A stretch of 64,000 nucleotides of DNA from Alphaproteobacteria bacterium (GTDB lineage: Bacteria; Pseudomonadota; Alphaproteobacteria; Micavibrionales; Micavibrionaceae), in NCBI GenBank assembly GCA_013215815.1, contig JABSQP010000005.1, positions 1 to 64,000 of the forward strand. The letters run 5' to 3'. The translations under genes and the position numbers were made by a program. Below the pieces are notes generated by a model. The model did not search any database. It was not told where the DNA came from and worked only from the letters and a program-made list of their open reading frames with translations. Shown in pieces: positions 10,087-20,993 of the stretch (the first letter of the stretch is position 1; the number at the start of each line of letters is the position of its first letter).

Positions 10087-11247
10087 ATGATGACGTATAC
10101 ACCTGTACAAATACTACTGGCAACTTATGTACGCCAAGAACAACCTGAACAATTAGAGTTCCTCAGGCAACAGCTCGACTCATTACTCGCACAAAATTAC
10201 GACGGCGCAATAAAAGTTATTATCCGCGATGACAACTCTCCGCACCCAGAACTACAAAAACTAATTCAGCAGTATGCGGGCCAACACGGGCATGTGGAAA
10301 TCGCTATCCTGCAAGATGGAAAACCGAATAACGATAATAGCTTCATTGGAAACTTCCAAAAGTTGATGGAATATTCGTCGGCGTCAACTGAAAGTGAAAC
10401 AAACACCGCAGTCCCCTACTTCTTTTTTTGTGACCAAGACGATGTTTGGCACCCCGACAAAATCAGTCACTGTGTACGAGATTTACAACGCCAAGAGGAT
10501 GAATTTGGAAAAAATACACCTGTCATGGTGCACCATCATGCACGTCTATGTGATGACAATGGCAACACGCTTGATGCGCAAGGCGTAGATCAAAACAATA
10601 CCGATCAAACCATTATTAGGCATTTTCAACGTTCAACCAGAAATATTATACACCCTGACCTGAAATTCTCTGCCATGCTAGCGCATGTTACAGTCCCTGG
10701 CTTCACTATTGGATTCAACAGAGCGTTACTAGAAGTAGCCTTACCTTTTCCGAAAAGCACAGTCAGTCATGATCACCATGTAACCCTGATGGCTCGAGCA
10801 TTAGGAAGTATTTCATATATCGATAAAGATTTTGCGTCATACCGAATACACGGCAAAAACACCTCTAAACCTATGATCGCTCTATCAGATGCGCTCGCAG
10901 AGTCACGTGTGCAATGTGAACGAGAATGGGATGATTCTGATGAAGGCATAAAATACCGCTTAAAACGCATACAAAGATTGGTTCAGCATTGCCGTTACGC
11001 TTTTGAGGTCGTGTCCGACCCCACAAACCAAGGTCGTATGCGAACGGATGATTTAAGAGATGCGGCTTACTTTTCTCAGTTCCCTTTTATGTACCCTGAA
11101 TCTCGTATTTTTGCAGCTGCTAGTATTGGGGCAAGCTTTCCTGATTTCATGCCTATCCAAGAAGGGTTGTTAGATATGCCACCATTCGAAAAAGATCTTC
11201 CTGATGGGGCATTAGAAAAACCTCCTGAGTTCAAATTAAATTTCTAG
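10087..11247 (+). CDS. Glycosyltransferase family 2 (GT-A) protein
   Basis: VQILLATYVRQ…IIRDDNSP…FFCDQDDVWHPDK, rhamnosyltransferase-like. Confidence 0.85.
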   Translation: MMTYTPVQILLATYVRQEQPEQLEFLRQQLDSLLAQNYDGAIKVIIRDDNSPHPELQKLIQQYAGQHGHVEIAILQDGKPNNDNSFIGNFQKLMEYSSASTESETNTAVPYFFFCDQDDVWHPDKISHCVRDLQRQEDEFGKNTPVMVHHHARLCDDNGNTLDAQGVDQNNTDQTIIRHFQRSTRNIIHPDLKFSAMLAHVTVPGFTIGFNRALLEVALPFPKSTVSHDHHVTLMARALGSISYIDKDFASYRIHGKNTSKPMIALSDALAESRVQCEREWDDSDEGIKYRLKRIQRLVQHCRYAFEVVSDPTNQGRMRTDDLRDAAYFSQFPFMYPESRIFAAASIGASFPDFMPIQEGLLDMPPFEKDLPDGALEKPPEFKLNF

Positions 11248-12099
11248 TTACTCAAAATATTTTCTAAGAAGTGCCGCATCGAGTGGAACATTACGGCGAA
11301 CTTTTGCTGGCGCTCCAAGCGTTCCTTTTTTCTTACCGCCAATAAAGACAGTCATACCGCCGGCATTACCCGTCGACATCACCAATCCTTTCCCGGCATC
11401 ACCTGTAGGAACGACATATTTATCGCCAGCTCGTAAGATACGGCGCAGGATAATATTTCCTTCGGCGTCTTTAACTTCAGTCCACGCATTCTCGCTAACA
11501 ACGATCTCGACCTTATCTGCATCTGCAACAATAAATTGCGCCGGGCTCTCGTCGCGCGCTACCTCTTCCAATAGTGTGTCAGCAGGCGCGCTTTCTACAG
11601 AAGTTTCACCCACCATAGAAAGGCTTGTTTGCATGAGCTCTTCAGGCACTTCAGGGATACTCTCTCGCGTATGCTTTGGAAGCATCACAATAGACCAAAA
11701 GGCAATAAACAAAATTGCCGCCACTAATGATCCCACAATAATATACGGGTGAGGTAATCGACCACCTGTCATTGTAACAGGAAAATTCAAATCAGGGCGT
11801 TTTCTGAAAGCAGCGTACTGCGCCTTAAAAAGCCCCACCATTTTATCACCATCAAGGCCAAGATATTCTGAATATGAACGCACAAAACCAATGGCATAAA
11901 CACGCCCCGGCATTTGATTGAAGTTACCATCTTCAATCGCCTGAAGTTGGTTAGAACGGATACGAAGCGCTGCCTCAACCTCCATCAGAGATTGATTATA
12001 ATGCACACGCGTACGTCTAAGAATTTCACCAACCGGAAGATCCGTGTGAAACCCCTCTTGCTCTTGGGCATCTTGATAAGCAACAGCTATGTTATTCAT
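11248..12099 (-). CDS. RodZ-like helix-turn-helix transmembrane protein (DUF4115)
   Basis: GEILRRTRVHYNQSLMEVEAALRIRSNQLQAIEDG…GFVRSYSEYLGLD, single TM, C-terminal beta domain. Confidence 0.8.
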   Translation of the reverse strand: MNNIAVAYQDAQEQEGFHTDLPVGEILRRTRVHYNQSLMEVEAALRIRSNQLQAIEDGNFNQMPGRVYAIGFVRSYSEYLGLDGDKMVGLFKAQYAAFRKRPDLNFPVTMTGGRLPHPYIIVGSLVAAILFIAFWSIVMLPKHTRESIPEVPEELMQTSLSMVGETSVESAPADTLLEEVARDESPAQFIVADADKVEIVVSENAWTEVKDAEGNIILRRILRAGDKYVVPTGDAGKGLVMSTGNAGGMTVFIGGKKKGTLGAPAKVRRNVPLDAALLRKYFE

Positions 12100-12144
12100 A
12101 AGCCGCAGAATACTGCAAAAACTGGCAAATCGCTAGTCTTTGTT

Positions 12145-13374
12145 TTATCCGTCCAAACCGTATGCTGTATGCAAAGAACGGACAGCCAATTCAAGGTATT
12201 CTTTCGCAACAATGACGCTAATTTTGATCTCTGATGTCGAAATCACCTGAATATTGATCCCTTTATCAGCTAATGTACGGAACATCGTTTGCGCAACACC
12301 AGCATGGGAGCGCATCCCGATACCAACAACAGAGATTTTTGTAATGTCTTTATCGGCACGGATTTCCGCTTCTTTGAGCTCTTCTTGAGCATTAAGAGCC
12401 TCTAAAGTCTTATCCAGCTCATTCTCAGGCACCGTAAATGTGATATCTGTCACTTTACCATCAGAGGAAATGTTCTGAACAATCATATCGACATTCACAT
12501 TCGCATCAGCAAGAGGATCAAAAACCTTTGCGGCAATACCCGGAATGTCGGGCACGTTCAGTAGCGTTACTTTCGCTTCATCTTTTGTAAACGCCACACC
12601 ATTTACAACTTCTTGTTCCATTATATCTTCCTCTCTCGTCACGAGTGTTCCAGGCAGCTCACTGCCGATTTGATCTTCAAAACTTGATAAAACTTGTATT
12701 GGGATATCGCGCTTGTACGCCATTTCAACCGAGCGCACTTGTAAAACCTTTGCTCCTAGCGAAGCAAGCTCCAACATCTCTTCATAAGAAATGCGATCGA
12801 TTTTCTTTGCAGCCTTGGTTATACGCGGATCAGTTGTGTAAACCCCATCCACATCAGTATAAATATCACAGCGCTCCGCATTTAATGCTGCCGCCAAAGC
12901 CACAGCCGTTGTGTCAGATCCACCGCGCCCTAATGTCGCAATGCGTCCGCGCTCTGTTACACCCTGAAAACCAGCGAGAACGGCAACTTCACGCTCTTCA
13001 AAACGCTCCAACATATGAGAACCATCAATATCTTCAATACGCGCCTTGCCATACACTTCAGAACATTTGATCGGTACTTGCCAGCCCATCCAGCTACGCG
13101 CATCAATACCGCGCTTTTGCAAAGCAATCGCCATAAGGCCAGCCGTCACCTGCTCACCACTGGAAACAACGGCGTCATATTCGCGTGCATCGTGAACAGG
13201 CGTCACGTCGTTACAATACTGGACAAGCTGGTTCGTTACACCGGACATAGCTGAAACAACCACCGCAACCTTATTCCCGAGCGCAACCTCACGCGCGATT
13301 TTATCAGCCGCACGTTCAATGCGATCAATATCCGCAACAGATGTTCCACCGAATTTTGCAACAATACACGCCAT
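12145..13374 (-). CDS. lysC: Aspartate kinase
   Basis: IVAKFGGTSVAD, two ACT domains. Confidence 0.97.
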   Translation of the reverse strand: MACIVAKFGGTSVADIDRIERAADKIAREVALGNKVAVVVSAMSGVTNQLVQYCNDVTPVHDAREYDAVVSSGEQVTAGLMAIALQKRGIDARSWMGWQVPIKCSEVYGKARIEDIDGSHMLERFEEREVAVLAGFQGVTERGRIATLGRGGSDTTAVALAAALNAERCDIYTDVDGVYTTDPRITKAAKKIDRISYEEMLELASLGAKVLQVRSVEMAYKRDIPIQVLSSFEDQIGSELPGTLVTREEDIMEQEVVNGVAFTKDEAKVTLLNVPDIPGIAAKVFDPLADANVNVDMIVQNISSDGKVTDITFTVPENELDKTLEALNAQEELKEAEIRADKDITKISVVGIGMRSHAGVAQTMFRTLADKGINIQVISTSEIKISVIVAKEYLELAVRSLHTAYGLDG

Positions 13375-13428
13375 AACTTTTCTTTACCCTCTTGCTGTTT
13401 CCCACACTTTGGCGTTAAAACGATCTAC

Positions 13429-14163
13429 ATGAATACCGTTGATAAACAAGAAATTCAAAACTTTTCTAAAGATTCTGCGCATTGGTGGGATGAGAATGGC
13501 CCGTTTAAGCCCCTCCACCACCTAAACCCTGTTCGCTTATCATATATTAAAAAGCAAATTTGTGACCATTATGGACGCGATGTAAATGCTTTCGATAGTT
13601 ACAAAGATTTAGAAATTCTTGATATTGGTTGCGGGGGCGGCCTTGTTTGTGAACCAATGGCACGCCTTGAAGGAAACGTCACAGGCATTGACGCAGATGA
13701 AAACGCCATTCATGTTGCAAAAGCGCATGCCAAAGAGTTTGGTTTAAATATTGATTATCACTGCACATCATCAGATGCGCTTATCAATACGGGCAAACAA
13801 TATAATGTTGTACTCGCTTTAGAAATTATCGAACATGTTGCCGATCGAGACGTGTTCGTAAAAAGTGTGTTGAGTCTCTGTAAGCCAGGAGGCTTAGTGA
13901 TTTTCTCAACTTTAAACCGCACAGCGAAATCTTATGCGCTCGGTATTGTTGCAGTAGAATATATTTTACGCTGGGTTCCTATGGGAACACATGATTGGAA
14001 GAAATTCGTAAAACCAGCCGAGCTCGCTCGTCACATCCGAAAGACAGGAGCAACAGTTTCAGATATATGCGGCCTAGTCTATAACCCGCTTAAGAATGAT
14101 TATGCGCTCAAATCACATGATACAGATGTGAATTATTTCATGGCGATCAAGAAACACGCATAA
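13429..14163 (+). CDS. ubiG: Ubiquinone biosynthesis O-methyltransferase
   Basis: WWDENGPFKPLHHLNPVRLSYI, ILDIGCGGGL. Confidence 0.95.
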   Translation: MNTVDKQEIQNFSKDSAHWWDENGPFKPLHHLNPVRLSYIKKQICDHYGRDVNAFDSYKDLEILDIGCGGGLVCEPMARLEGNVTGIDADENAIHVAKAHAKEFGLNIDYHCTSSDALINTGKQYNVVLALEIIEHVADRDVFVKSVLSLCKPGGLVIFSTLNRTAKSYALGIVAVEYILRWVPMGTHDWKKFVKPAELARHIRKTGATVSDICGLVYNPLKNDYALKSHDTDVNYFMAIKKHA

Positions 14164-14165
14164 TA

Positions 14166-14408
14166 CTACATACGTGCTCCGGGAAACTTATATCCGTCAC
14201 CGTCAGCCTGATTTACAGGGAAGTTTAGTCCCCCGATTTGAGCATGCCCTCTTTGAGGTAGCTCACTCCTATTAACCATTGTAGAAACTTCAGCAAAAAA
14301 TCTAGTTATTACTGATTGTGGCTTCTCATCGGGATCAACAACATAATCTACTGCTGGCCCTGTCACACGTGTTTGACCTGAATCTTTACGTCCCATAAAT
14401 TCCTCCAA
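14166..14408 (-). CDS. Small hypothetical protein
   Basis: ORF only. Confidence 0.45.
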   Translation of the reverse strand: MEEFMGRKDSGQTRVTGPAVDYVVDPDEKPQSVITRFFAEVSTMVNRSELPQRGHAQIGGLNFPVNQADGDGYKFPGARM

Positions 14409-14439
14409 AAAATATTATTCATAATAAACTACAAATGAT

Positions 14440-14673
14440 TTATGTTTGCAAGCTCAACATAGACTTACTGGCTCTATCTAGTTCACCTTGGGGAATAAGC
14501 GCTAACGTTGATTCAACTTCGCCAAGCTCTAAAGTCGATCCGCGAGATAGCCAGAAATATTCTTTTGGGACAGTTATAATTTCCATTGGATTCGCAGCAC
14601 TGGTAAAAATAGCGCCAATAACGCGCCCAGAATCCTCACAAGTACCTATACCGAAATAAACTAAATCGTTCAT
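14440..14673 (-). CDS. Small hypothetical protein
   Basis: ORF only. Confidence 0.45.
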   Translation of the reverse strand: MNDLVYFGIGTCEDSGRVIGAIFTSAANPMEIITVPKEYFWLSRGSTLELGEVESTLALIPQGELDRASKSMLSLQT

Positions 14674-14784
14674 AACACATCCAACTTAAATTATGAAAAA
14701 AGCGGTTTAACAAACCCTCAAAAACTTTGCAAGCATTAGTATTCCCTCTTTCCACAAACACCTGAAAAGGTGTATATTTACTCC

Positions 14785-14988
14785 ATGTCACGAATCTTTT
14801 TTATTCTCATGATTATTTCTATGGCTTTGGTTCTCGCCTCACTCGTCATTGGCTTATTTGCGATGATTAAAGGCGGTGAATTTAACAAAAAATACGGCAA
14901 CAAGCTCATGCGTGCCCGTGTCACTCTGCAAGGTGTAGCGCTTGGATTATTTGTCTTGGCTGTATGGGCCAGAAATAGTGGTGAATAG
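14785..14988 (+). CDS. HIG1-domain twin transmembrane protein
   Basis: Two TM helices with KYGNKLMRARVTLQGVALGLF, typical of bacterial HIG_1_N proteins; start placed at MSRIFF. Confidence 0.8.
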   Translation: MSRIFFILMIISMALVLASLVIGLFAMIKGGEFNKKYGNKLMRARVTLQGVALGLFVLAVWARNSGE

Positions 14989-15003
14989 GAGCATATAGAA
15001 GAA

Positions 15004-15768
15004 ATGAAAGTATTAGTCCCCGTAAAACGCGCCATTGATTACAACGTAAAAGTCCGTGTGAAATCGGATGAAAGCGGCGTTGAACAAACAAATGTTAAAA
15101 TGTCGATGAACCCGTTCGACGAAATTGCGATTGAAGAAGCCACGAAGCTGAAGGAAGCTGGCCAAGTCACAGAAATTGTTGCGGTCACAATTGGTCCTGA
15201 TAAAGCACAAGAAACAATTCGCACAGCAATGGCTATCGGCGCCGATCGTGGTATTCATGTACAAACAGATGCACCAACAGATATTGGAGGTGTTGAGCCT
15301 CTCGCCGTTGCAAAAACATTAAAGGCGATCGTTGAGAAAGAGAACCCTGACTTCATCATCATGGGTAAACAATCCATCGATGATGATAGCAATCAGACAG
15401 GCCAAATGCTGGCAGCCCTTCTTGGTTGGGCACAAGGAACATTTGCTTCTGAACTTAAGATTGACGGCGATAAAGCAACGGTCACACGCGAGATTGATGG
15501 CGGCCTTGAAACGTTAGAGCTGAAAATGCCTGCAATCATTACAACAGATCTTCGCTTGAATGAGCCACGCTATGTGAAGCTCCCGGACATTATGAAGGCA
15601 AAGAAAAAGCAACTCGACACAATGACGCCAGATGAGCTGGGTGTTGATTACACACCGCGTTTAGAGGTTGTTAAAGTAGCTGAGCCTGCAGAACGTGTTG
15701 GCGGCGGAAAAGTTGCCGATATTGATGAACTCATTGATAAACTCAAAAACGAAGCAAAAGTAATTTAA
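15004..15768 (+). CDS. etfB: Electron transfer flavoprotein subunit beta
   Basis: [19 protein letters not shown]…[15 protein letters not shown]. Confidence 0.97.
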   Translation: MKVLVPVKRAIDYNVKVRVKSDESGVEQTNVKMSMNPFDEIAIEEATKLKEAGQVTEIVAVTIGPDKAQETIRTAMAIGADRGIHVQTDAPTDIGGVEPLAVAKTLKAIVEKENPDFIIMGKQSIDDDSNQTGQMLAALLGWAQGTFASELKIDGDKATVTREIDGGLETLELKMPAIITTDLRLNEPRYVKLPDIMKAKKKQLDTMTPDELGVDYTPRLEVVKVAEPAERVGGGKVADIDELIDKLKNEAKVI

Positions 15769-15781
15769 GGGAGATGGAAGA

Positions 15782-16711
15782 ATGTCAGTATTAGTTATAG
15801 CCGAACACGATCACAATTCTATCAAACCCGTAACACTAAACGTTGTAACAGCCGCTCGTAAAATAGATGCCGATGTACACGTTCTTATTGTCGGAACAGA
15901 TTGTTCTGGCGCAGCAGAAGCAGCAAGCCGTATTCACGGCATTACAAAAGTTTTAAAATGTGATGCACCTGAGCTATCTCATCGTTTGGCAGAAAACCTC
16001 GCACCAATCATCGTTGAGGCAGCTGCGAATTACAGCCACATCATGGCCCCTGCGTCCACATTTGGTAAAAACGTGATGCCGCGTGCAGCTGCACTTTTAG
16101 ATACGCAGCAGATATCAGACATTATTGCTGTTCATGATGCCGATACGTTTGACCGTCCAGTTTATGCTGGTAACGCGGTTGCCACTGTTAAGTCTTCTGA
16201 TGAGAAGAAGCTCATCACTGTGCGTGGAACAGCCTTTGATGCTGTAGCCAATGATGGTGGTAATTCTCCTATTGAAGATATCGCATCAAAAGGTGATGCA
16301 GGTCTTTCAAGTTTTGTGAAACAAGAGCTTTCTGAATCTGATCGTCCTGAACTCACAGCAGCAAAAATCGTTGTCTCTGGTGGACGCGGTGTAGGATCTG
16401 CAGAGAACTTTGCCCTCATTGAGAAACTAGCCGATAAACTCGGCGCCGCCGTCGGCGCATCACGTGCGGCTGTCGATGCTGGCTACGTTCCAAACGATTA
16501 TCAGGTTGGTCAAACAGGTAAAGTTGTTGCGCCTGATCTATATATTGCCGTTGGTATTTCAGGCGCTATTCAGCACCTTGCTGGTATGAGGGGTTCAAAG
16601 ACAATTGTTGCGATCAATAAAGACGAAGAAGCGCCTATTTTTGGTATCGCGGATTACGGTCTTGTGGCAGATCTCTTCGACGTTGTACCTGAACTAGAGT
16701 CCAAGCTTTAA
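15782..16711 (+). CDS. etfA: Electron transfer flavoprotein subunit alpha
   Basis: VSGGRGVGS…GQTGKVVAPDLYIAVGISGAIQHLAGM. Confidence 0.97.
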   Translation: MSVLVIAEHDHNSIKPVTLNVVTAARKIDADVHVLIVGTDCSGAAEAASRIHGITKVLKCDAPELSHRLAENLAPIIVEAAANYSHIMAPASTFGKNVMPRAAALLDTQQISDIIAVHDADTFDRPVYAGNAVATVKSSDEKKLITVRGTAFDAVANDGGNSPIEDIASKGDAGLSSFVKQELSESDRPELTAAKIVVSGGRGVGSAENFALIEKLADKLGAAVGASRAAVDAGYVPNDYQVGQTGKVVAPDLYIAVGISGAIQHLAGMRGSKTIVAINKDEEAPIFGIADYGLVADLFDVVPELESKL

Positions 16712-16753
16712 TTTATATTGACATAACAAAAAAAGATCTTTAGATCGTGGCTT

Positions 16754-17137
16754 ATGAACAGACACGACTTACAAAGAGCCTACGCAAAAGCCCTTCAAGA
16801 GATGGGTTTTGAACGTGTTCGCTCCACTCGCACGACATTTCAGGTAAATACGCGCAGATTACCAGCATGGAAAGCTCACAAATATCATACTACATCTGAA
16901 GATTTACTGCTTACGTTAACGCTTTTTGCGCGCGAAACGGCGCCCGATAATCAATACATAGGCCAAATTGCTCTACTATATAACGATGCCGTCACGTTTG
17001 ATGGGTATAAACCAGGAGAACCTCTGACAATTTCAAAGGCTCCATACACCGCAGCGTCACAATATTCAGCATTTACTGATGCAAAGCTTATCAGGGCTGA
17101 ACCCGTGATAATTGCGCAGCCTGTAATACAGCCATAA
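16754..17137 (+). CDS. Hypothetical protein
   Basis: ORF only. Confidence 0.5.
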   Translation: MNRHDLQRAYAKALQEMGFERVRSTRTTFQVNTRRLPAWKAHKYHTTSEDLLLTLTLFARETAPDNQYIGQIALLYNDAVTFDGYKPGEPLTISKAPYTAASQYSAFTDAKLIRAEPVIIAQPVIQP

Positions 17138-17149
17138 TTGATTGGTTAA

Positions 17150-18538
17150 TTATTCTTCGGAAAGTGCGTCCAACTTAAAGACAGAGCCCTTTGGCACTTC
17201 CATAGTTGTTTCCTCGAGATCCGCACCATCAAAATTGGTGTTATCCATTTTTGCACCTGTGAAATCAGCGCCACGTAGATCCGCGCCAAGGAAATTTGCG
17301 TAAATAAGGTTAGCCCCCTTGAAGTTCGCAGAGCGTAAGTTCGCCCCTTCAAAATCGGCATAACTTAATGATGCATTAGAAAAATCAGACGGGCTAAAGC
17401 GTTTTGTGCTCTCTCCTTGCCCAAATAAAAGAGGGTTAAAGTTTGCGCCTTTTAAGTTCGCGTGATTAAAGCGTGCGCCAGAGAATGTAGAGCCTCGTAA
17501 ATCAGCTTCTTCTAAATCGCAACGCCTAAAGTCTGCACCATCAAGGGTCGCGCTTTGCATTTCAACCTTATACAGATTCATACCGAAGAAGCGTGCATTC
17601 TCAGCTTTAATTGCTGTCAGCTTCTCTTGCTTAAGTTTTTCTAGAGGGCGCAGGTCATAACCACTGAGATCAAGTTGAGCCCCCTCTTTTCCGGCTGTTT
17701 CAACCCAAACACGGTGTATTTCAATCTTCTGAGCTAGAGGCTCATCCATATCCTTAAGAGAGTTACCAATATTGGCATCCGTAATCGCATCAGATAGATC
17801 TGCATCAAAATCTTTCAAGTGTGCTAAATCAACACCCGTCAAAATAGCTGCTTTTAAATCTGCTCCGTGCAGGTTAGCTCCGCCAATTTTAGCGCCAGAT
17901 AGATCAGCACCTTCCATATTTGCATCGCGCAAGTCAGCGCCCATCATATTGACGTTCGCCATGATCGCATCAGAGAAATCCGCGCTTCCTGCAAGCACAC
18001 CTGTCAGCTTCGCACCAGAAAGGTTAGCACCTTTGAAATTCACACTTTGAATAGCGCCATGCGATTCACCATCACGCGCTACCCCACCTACACGGAGGTC
18101 GGCTTTATCCAAGTTTGCTTTCTCTAGGTTTGCAAATTCAATACGCGATCCACGTAAATCCGAACGAATAAAGTTACAACGGAACAAGTTTGCGCCAGAT
18201 AGATCACATGCATAGAGGCGAGCTTCCTGAAAGTTTGTTCCAGATAAATCCATGCGAAGCATACTACAGCCACTAAAGTTTGCCTGCCGCATATCCTTCC
18301 CAGCCAAAGACAAATCGGAAATATCAACGTTCTGCAATATCGCACGGCGACCACCTAGTCTCCCCGATAAAAAACGCACATGTAAATCAACCATCGCATC
18401 AAGCTGATCTTGCGTTAATTTTTCTTGCTTTGAACGCGGGTGTAAAGAGCGCTCTGTATTATTTGTCAGAGCTTCTTTAATTTCAGCTGAACTTAATTTT
18501 TCAGCCTCACCGCCCAGTTGTGGAGATTCGCCAGTCAT
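17150..18538 (-). CDS. Pentapeptide repeat protein
   Basis: Two blocks of A(D/N)LxX repeats split by a non-repeat linker. Confidence 0.92.
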   Translation of the reverse strand: MTGESPQLGGEAEKLSSAEIKEALTNNTERSLHPRSKQEKLTQDQLDAMVDLHVRFLSGRLGGRRAILQNVDISDLSLAGKDMRQANFSGCSMLRMDLSGTNFQEARLYACDLSGANLFRCNFIRSDLRGSRIEFANLEKANLDKADLRVGGVARDGESHGAIQSVNFKGANLSGAKLTGVLAGSADFSDAIMANVNMMGADLRDANMEGADLSGAKIGGANLHGADLKAAILTGVDLAHLKDFDADLSDAITDANIGNSLKDMDEPLAQKIEIHRVWVETAGKEGAQLDLSGYDLRPLEKLKQEKLTAIKAENARFFGMNLYKVEMQSATLDGADFRRCDLEEADLRGSTFSGARFNHANLKGANFNPLLFGQGESTKRFSPSDFSNASLSYADFEGANLRSANFKGANLIYANFLGADLRGADFTGAKMDNTNFDGADLEETTMEVPKGSVFKLDALSEE

Positions 18539-18603
18539 TTGTCCATTATGCCCATGAAAGTCTTAAAAAGAAATGTCTAAAACACTCAAAAAACTCAATT
18601 TTT

Positions 18604-19230
18604 CTAAGATAACAGCTTACTAAAGAACGCCACGGACGGCGGAGAACTCCAGTTTGCATCACCTTCAAATATATAAAGCAACTGCCCGTCAGGATTGAGT
18701 AAAAAAGTTGTTGGTATGCCGCGCATGGGGATATTCCGTTGTATGTCTCCATCTTTATCGAAATAAAGAGCAAAATCTTCAATACCGCGGCGTTTTAAAA
18801 ACGCAGCCAAACGCTCCTGATCGCCTGTCATATCCAAAGAAACGGCAACAACATCAAAAGGCTTATCTCTGAATATATGCTTTAGCTCCTGCAATGTTGG
18901 TAATTCAACCACACACGGGCCGCACCAAGTCGCCCAAAAATTAACAAGCGTATATTTTCCCTTAAAATTATCCCATGAAACCTTTTCGCCTTCAGGGTTC
19001 AAAAAAGATAGCTTTGGTAGCGGCTTTGGATCTTCAAAATGCTTCTTTGTCTTAAAATCAAAAGCCTTTAACGGCTTGTCCTCTTGTGGGCTCTGAGGTT
19101 CATCCAGCACAACAATCACGTCGCTATCTTGCTGTGCGCTCCAATAACCTATCGATAATGAGATAAAAAACAGCAAAAAGAGCGCCGTCACAAATAGAGA
19201 TACTTTTTTATAAACTGATCGTTTTGTCAT
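18604..19230 (-). CDS. TlpA/ResA-like membrane-anchored thioredoxin
   Basis: NFWATWCGPCVVELP after an N-terminal TM segment. Confidence 0.9.
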   Translation of the reverse strand: MTKRSVYKKVSLFVTALFLLFFISLSIGYWSAQQDSDVIVVLDEPQSPQEDKPLKAFDFKTKKHFEDPKPLPKLSFLNPEGEKVSWDNFKGKYTLVNFWATWCGPCVVELPTLQELKHIFRDKPFDVVAVSLDMTGDQERLAAFLKRRGIEDFALYFDKDGDIQRNIPMRGIPTTFLLNPDGQLLYIFEGDANWSSPPSVAFFSKLLS

Positions 19231-19303
19231 GGGCGCTAATTTACACGATTTTTCCTAAAAAACCTTGCGTAAAAGAGACAGAAATGGTCTTTTGCTAACC
19301 ATT

Positions 19304-19453
19304 ATGAATAAGTTTGTACCATTAACAGTTCTAACTTTGGGAGTACTAGGCACGCTTTGCGCGTGCGGTGTCAAACCAAGCCGTGTCGATCCGCCAAGTG
19401 GCGTTGAATCAAAACCGTTTCCTTCGAATTATCCGAAGAACATAAGCCAATAA
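19304..19453 (+). CDS. Small lipoprotein, LptM/YifL-like
   Basis: Lipobox LCACG then VKPSRVDPPSG; located directly upstream of lysA. Confidence 0.6.
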   Translation: MNKFVPLTVLTLGVLGTLCACGVKPSRVDPPSGVESKPFPSNYPKNISQ

Positions 19454-19481
19454 AATAAAAAACAAATATAACGAGATAAAA

Positions 19482-20756
19482 ATGACTGGATTTACCGAAA
19501 TCGACGGTGTTTTACATGCCGATAATGTACCTCTTACACAAATTGCTGCTGAATATGGCACTCCCACTTACGTGTACTCAGCTTCTGAAATAAAAAAACA
19601 ATATGACGCTTTGGCTGGCGCAATGCAAAAAGCATTACCGGCAGATCGTCAGCCTTTGCTTTGTTACGCGTGTAAAGCAAACAGCAACGTTGCAATTCTT
19701 AGCTACCTAAGGTCACTGGGCTGCTCTCTTGAAATCGTATCAGAGGGTGAGTTGAAGCGCGGCCTGAAAGCAGGCTTTAAAGCAGAACAAATCGTATCAA
19801 CAGGTGTTGGTAAGCAGCGTAGCGAAATTATTGCGGCGCTTGAGGCAGGCATTCACCAGTTCAACGTAGAGTCTCTTCCAGAACTGGAACATATTGATCA
19901 GATTGCTGGCGAAATTGGCAAAAAAGCTACCATCGTTTTCCGCTTAAACCCAAATGTTTCTGGTGGCGGACATCATAAGATCTCAACAGGCCGTCGCCGT
20001 GACAAATTTGGTATTAGCGAAGATTCAATTTACGGTGCCTATCAAATTGCTGCTGAAATGGAAAACGTTGAACCTGTTGGGTTATCCGTTCATATCGGAT
20101 CTCAGGTGTTCACTGTAGAATCTTTTAAAACGGCGTTCTCTAAACTACCTGACATCGTGAACAACATCCGCGCACAAGGGAATACTGTGACACGTCTTGA
20201 TATCGGTGGTGGTTTCCCAATCGTATACAAAGATGAGAAGCTTTTGGATCTGGATCGTTACGCCGAATGGGTGCGTGATATTATTCTTCCGCTCGATACA
20301 GAAATCATTATGGAACCTGGTCGTTACCTTGTTGGTAATGCTGGCGCACTCTTAAGTGAAGTATTGTATGTCAAAGAGACACATGATCAGGACTTCCTCG
20401 TTCTTGATGCTGCGATGAATGACCTCATTCGCCCTACTCTATATGAGGCGTATCACGGTATTGAAGCAGTTGAGAACAGAGATCGCCCAGAGCATAATTA
20501 TGACGTTGTTGGCCCAATTTGTGAGACGGGTGATACATTCACGCAAGGACGTGATCTGCCAGAAATGAAGCAAGGTGAGCTCGCTGTGATTAAATCAGCC
20601 GGCGCGTATGGGTATTGTATGGCTTCAAACTACAACACACGTGGCCGTCCAGCAGAAATCTTTGTTCATGAAGGTAAATCATATGTTATTCGCGCGCGCG
20701 AAACGCTTGATGAAATCATCGATCAGGACACAGTACCTGACTTTTTGTCTGCTTAA
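19482..20756 (+). CDS. lysA: Diaminopimelate decarboxylase
   Basis: CYACKANSN, GGGFP, MEPGRYLVG, ETGDTF. Confidence 0.97.
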   Translation: MTGFTEIDGVLHADNVPLTQIAAEYGTPTYVYSASEIKKQYDALAGAMQKALPADRQPLLCYACKANSNVAILSYLRSLGCSLEIVSEGELKRGLKAGFKAEQIVSTGVGKQRSEIIAALEAGIHQFNVESLPELEHIDQIAGEIGKKATIVFRLNPNVSGGGHHKISTGRRRDKFGISEDSIYGAYQIAAEMENVEPVGLSVHIGSQVFTVESFKTAFSKLPDIVNNIRAQGNTVTRLDIGGGFPIVYKDEKLLDLDRYAEWVRDIILPLDTEIIMEPGRYLVGNAGALLSEVLYVKETHDQDFLVLDAAMNDLIRPTLYEAYHGIEAVENRDRPEHNYDVVGPICETGDTFTQGRDLPEMKQGELAVIKSAGAYGYCMASNYNTRGRPAEIFVHEGKSYVIRARETLDEIIDQDTVPDFLSA

Positions 20757-20767
20757 TGGTTGAATAA

Positions 20768-20989
20768 ATGAGCAAGAAGAAAAAAGCTGTAATTATTTTA
20801 CTCACTATCCTGCTAAGCCCGATTGTTGGCTGGATAGTTTTTGGTGGCGGCAAATATCACATTTGCCGACAAATCTACACAGGTAATGCAAACAAGATAC
20901 AATCTAAGTGCACAGCACCTCTCAGGAGCAACGGCCCTTCTGCGGCTGATTTACTAAGGGACACTGGTGTCAAAGTAGATAGAGAATAA
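20768..20989 (+). CDS. Small membrane protein, hypothetical
   Basis: ORF with one TM segment. Confidence 0.5.
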   Translation: MSKKKKAVIILLTILLSPIVGWIVFGGGKYHICRQIYTGNANKIQSKCTAPLRSNGPSAADLLRDTGVKVDRE

Positions 20990-20993
20990 AAAG

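Noticed and set aside
14758-14773. ACACCT-GAAA-AGGTGT hairpin before the HIG1 gene as a riboregulator
   Set aside because: A short six-base-pair GNRA hairpin near a start codon; could occur by chance and has no other support.
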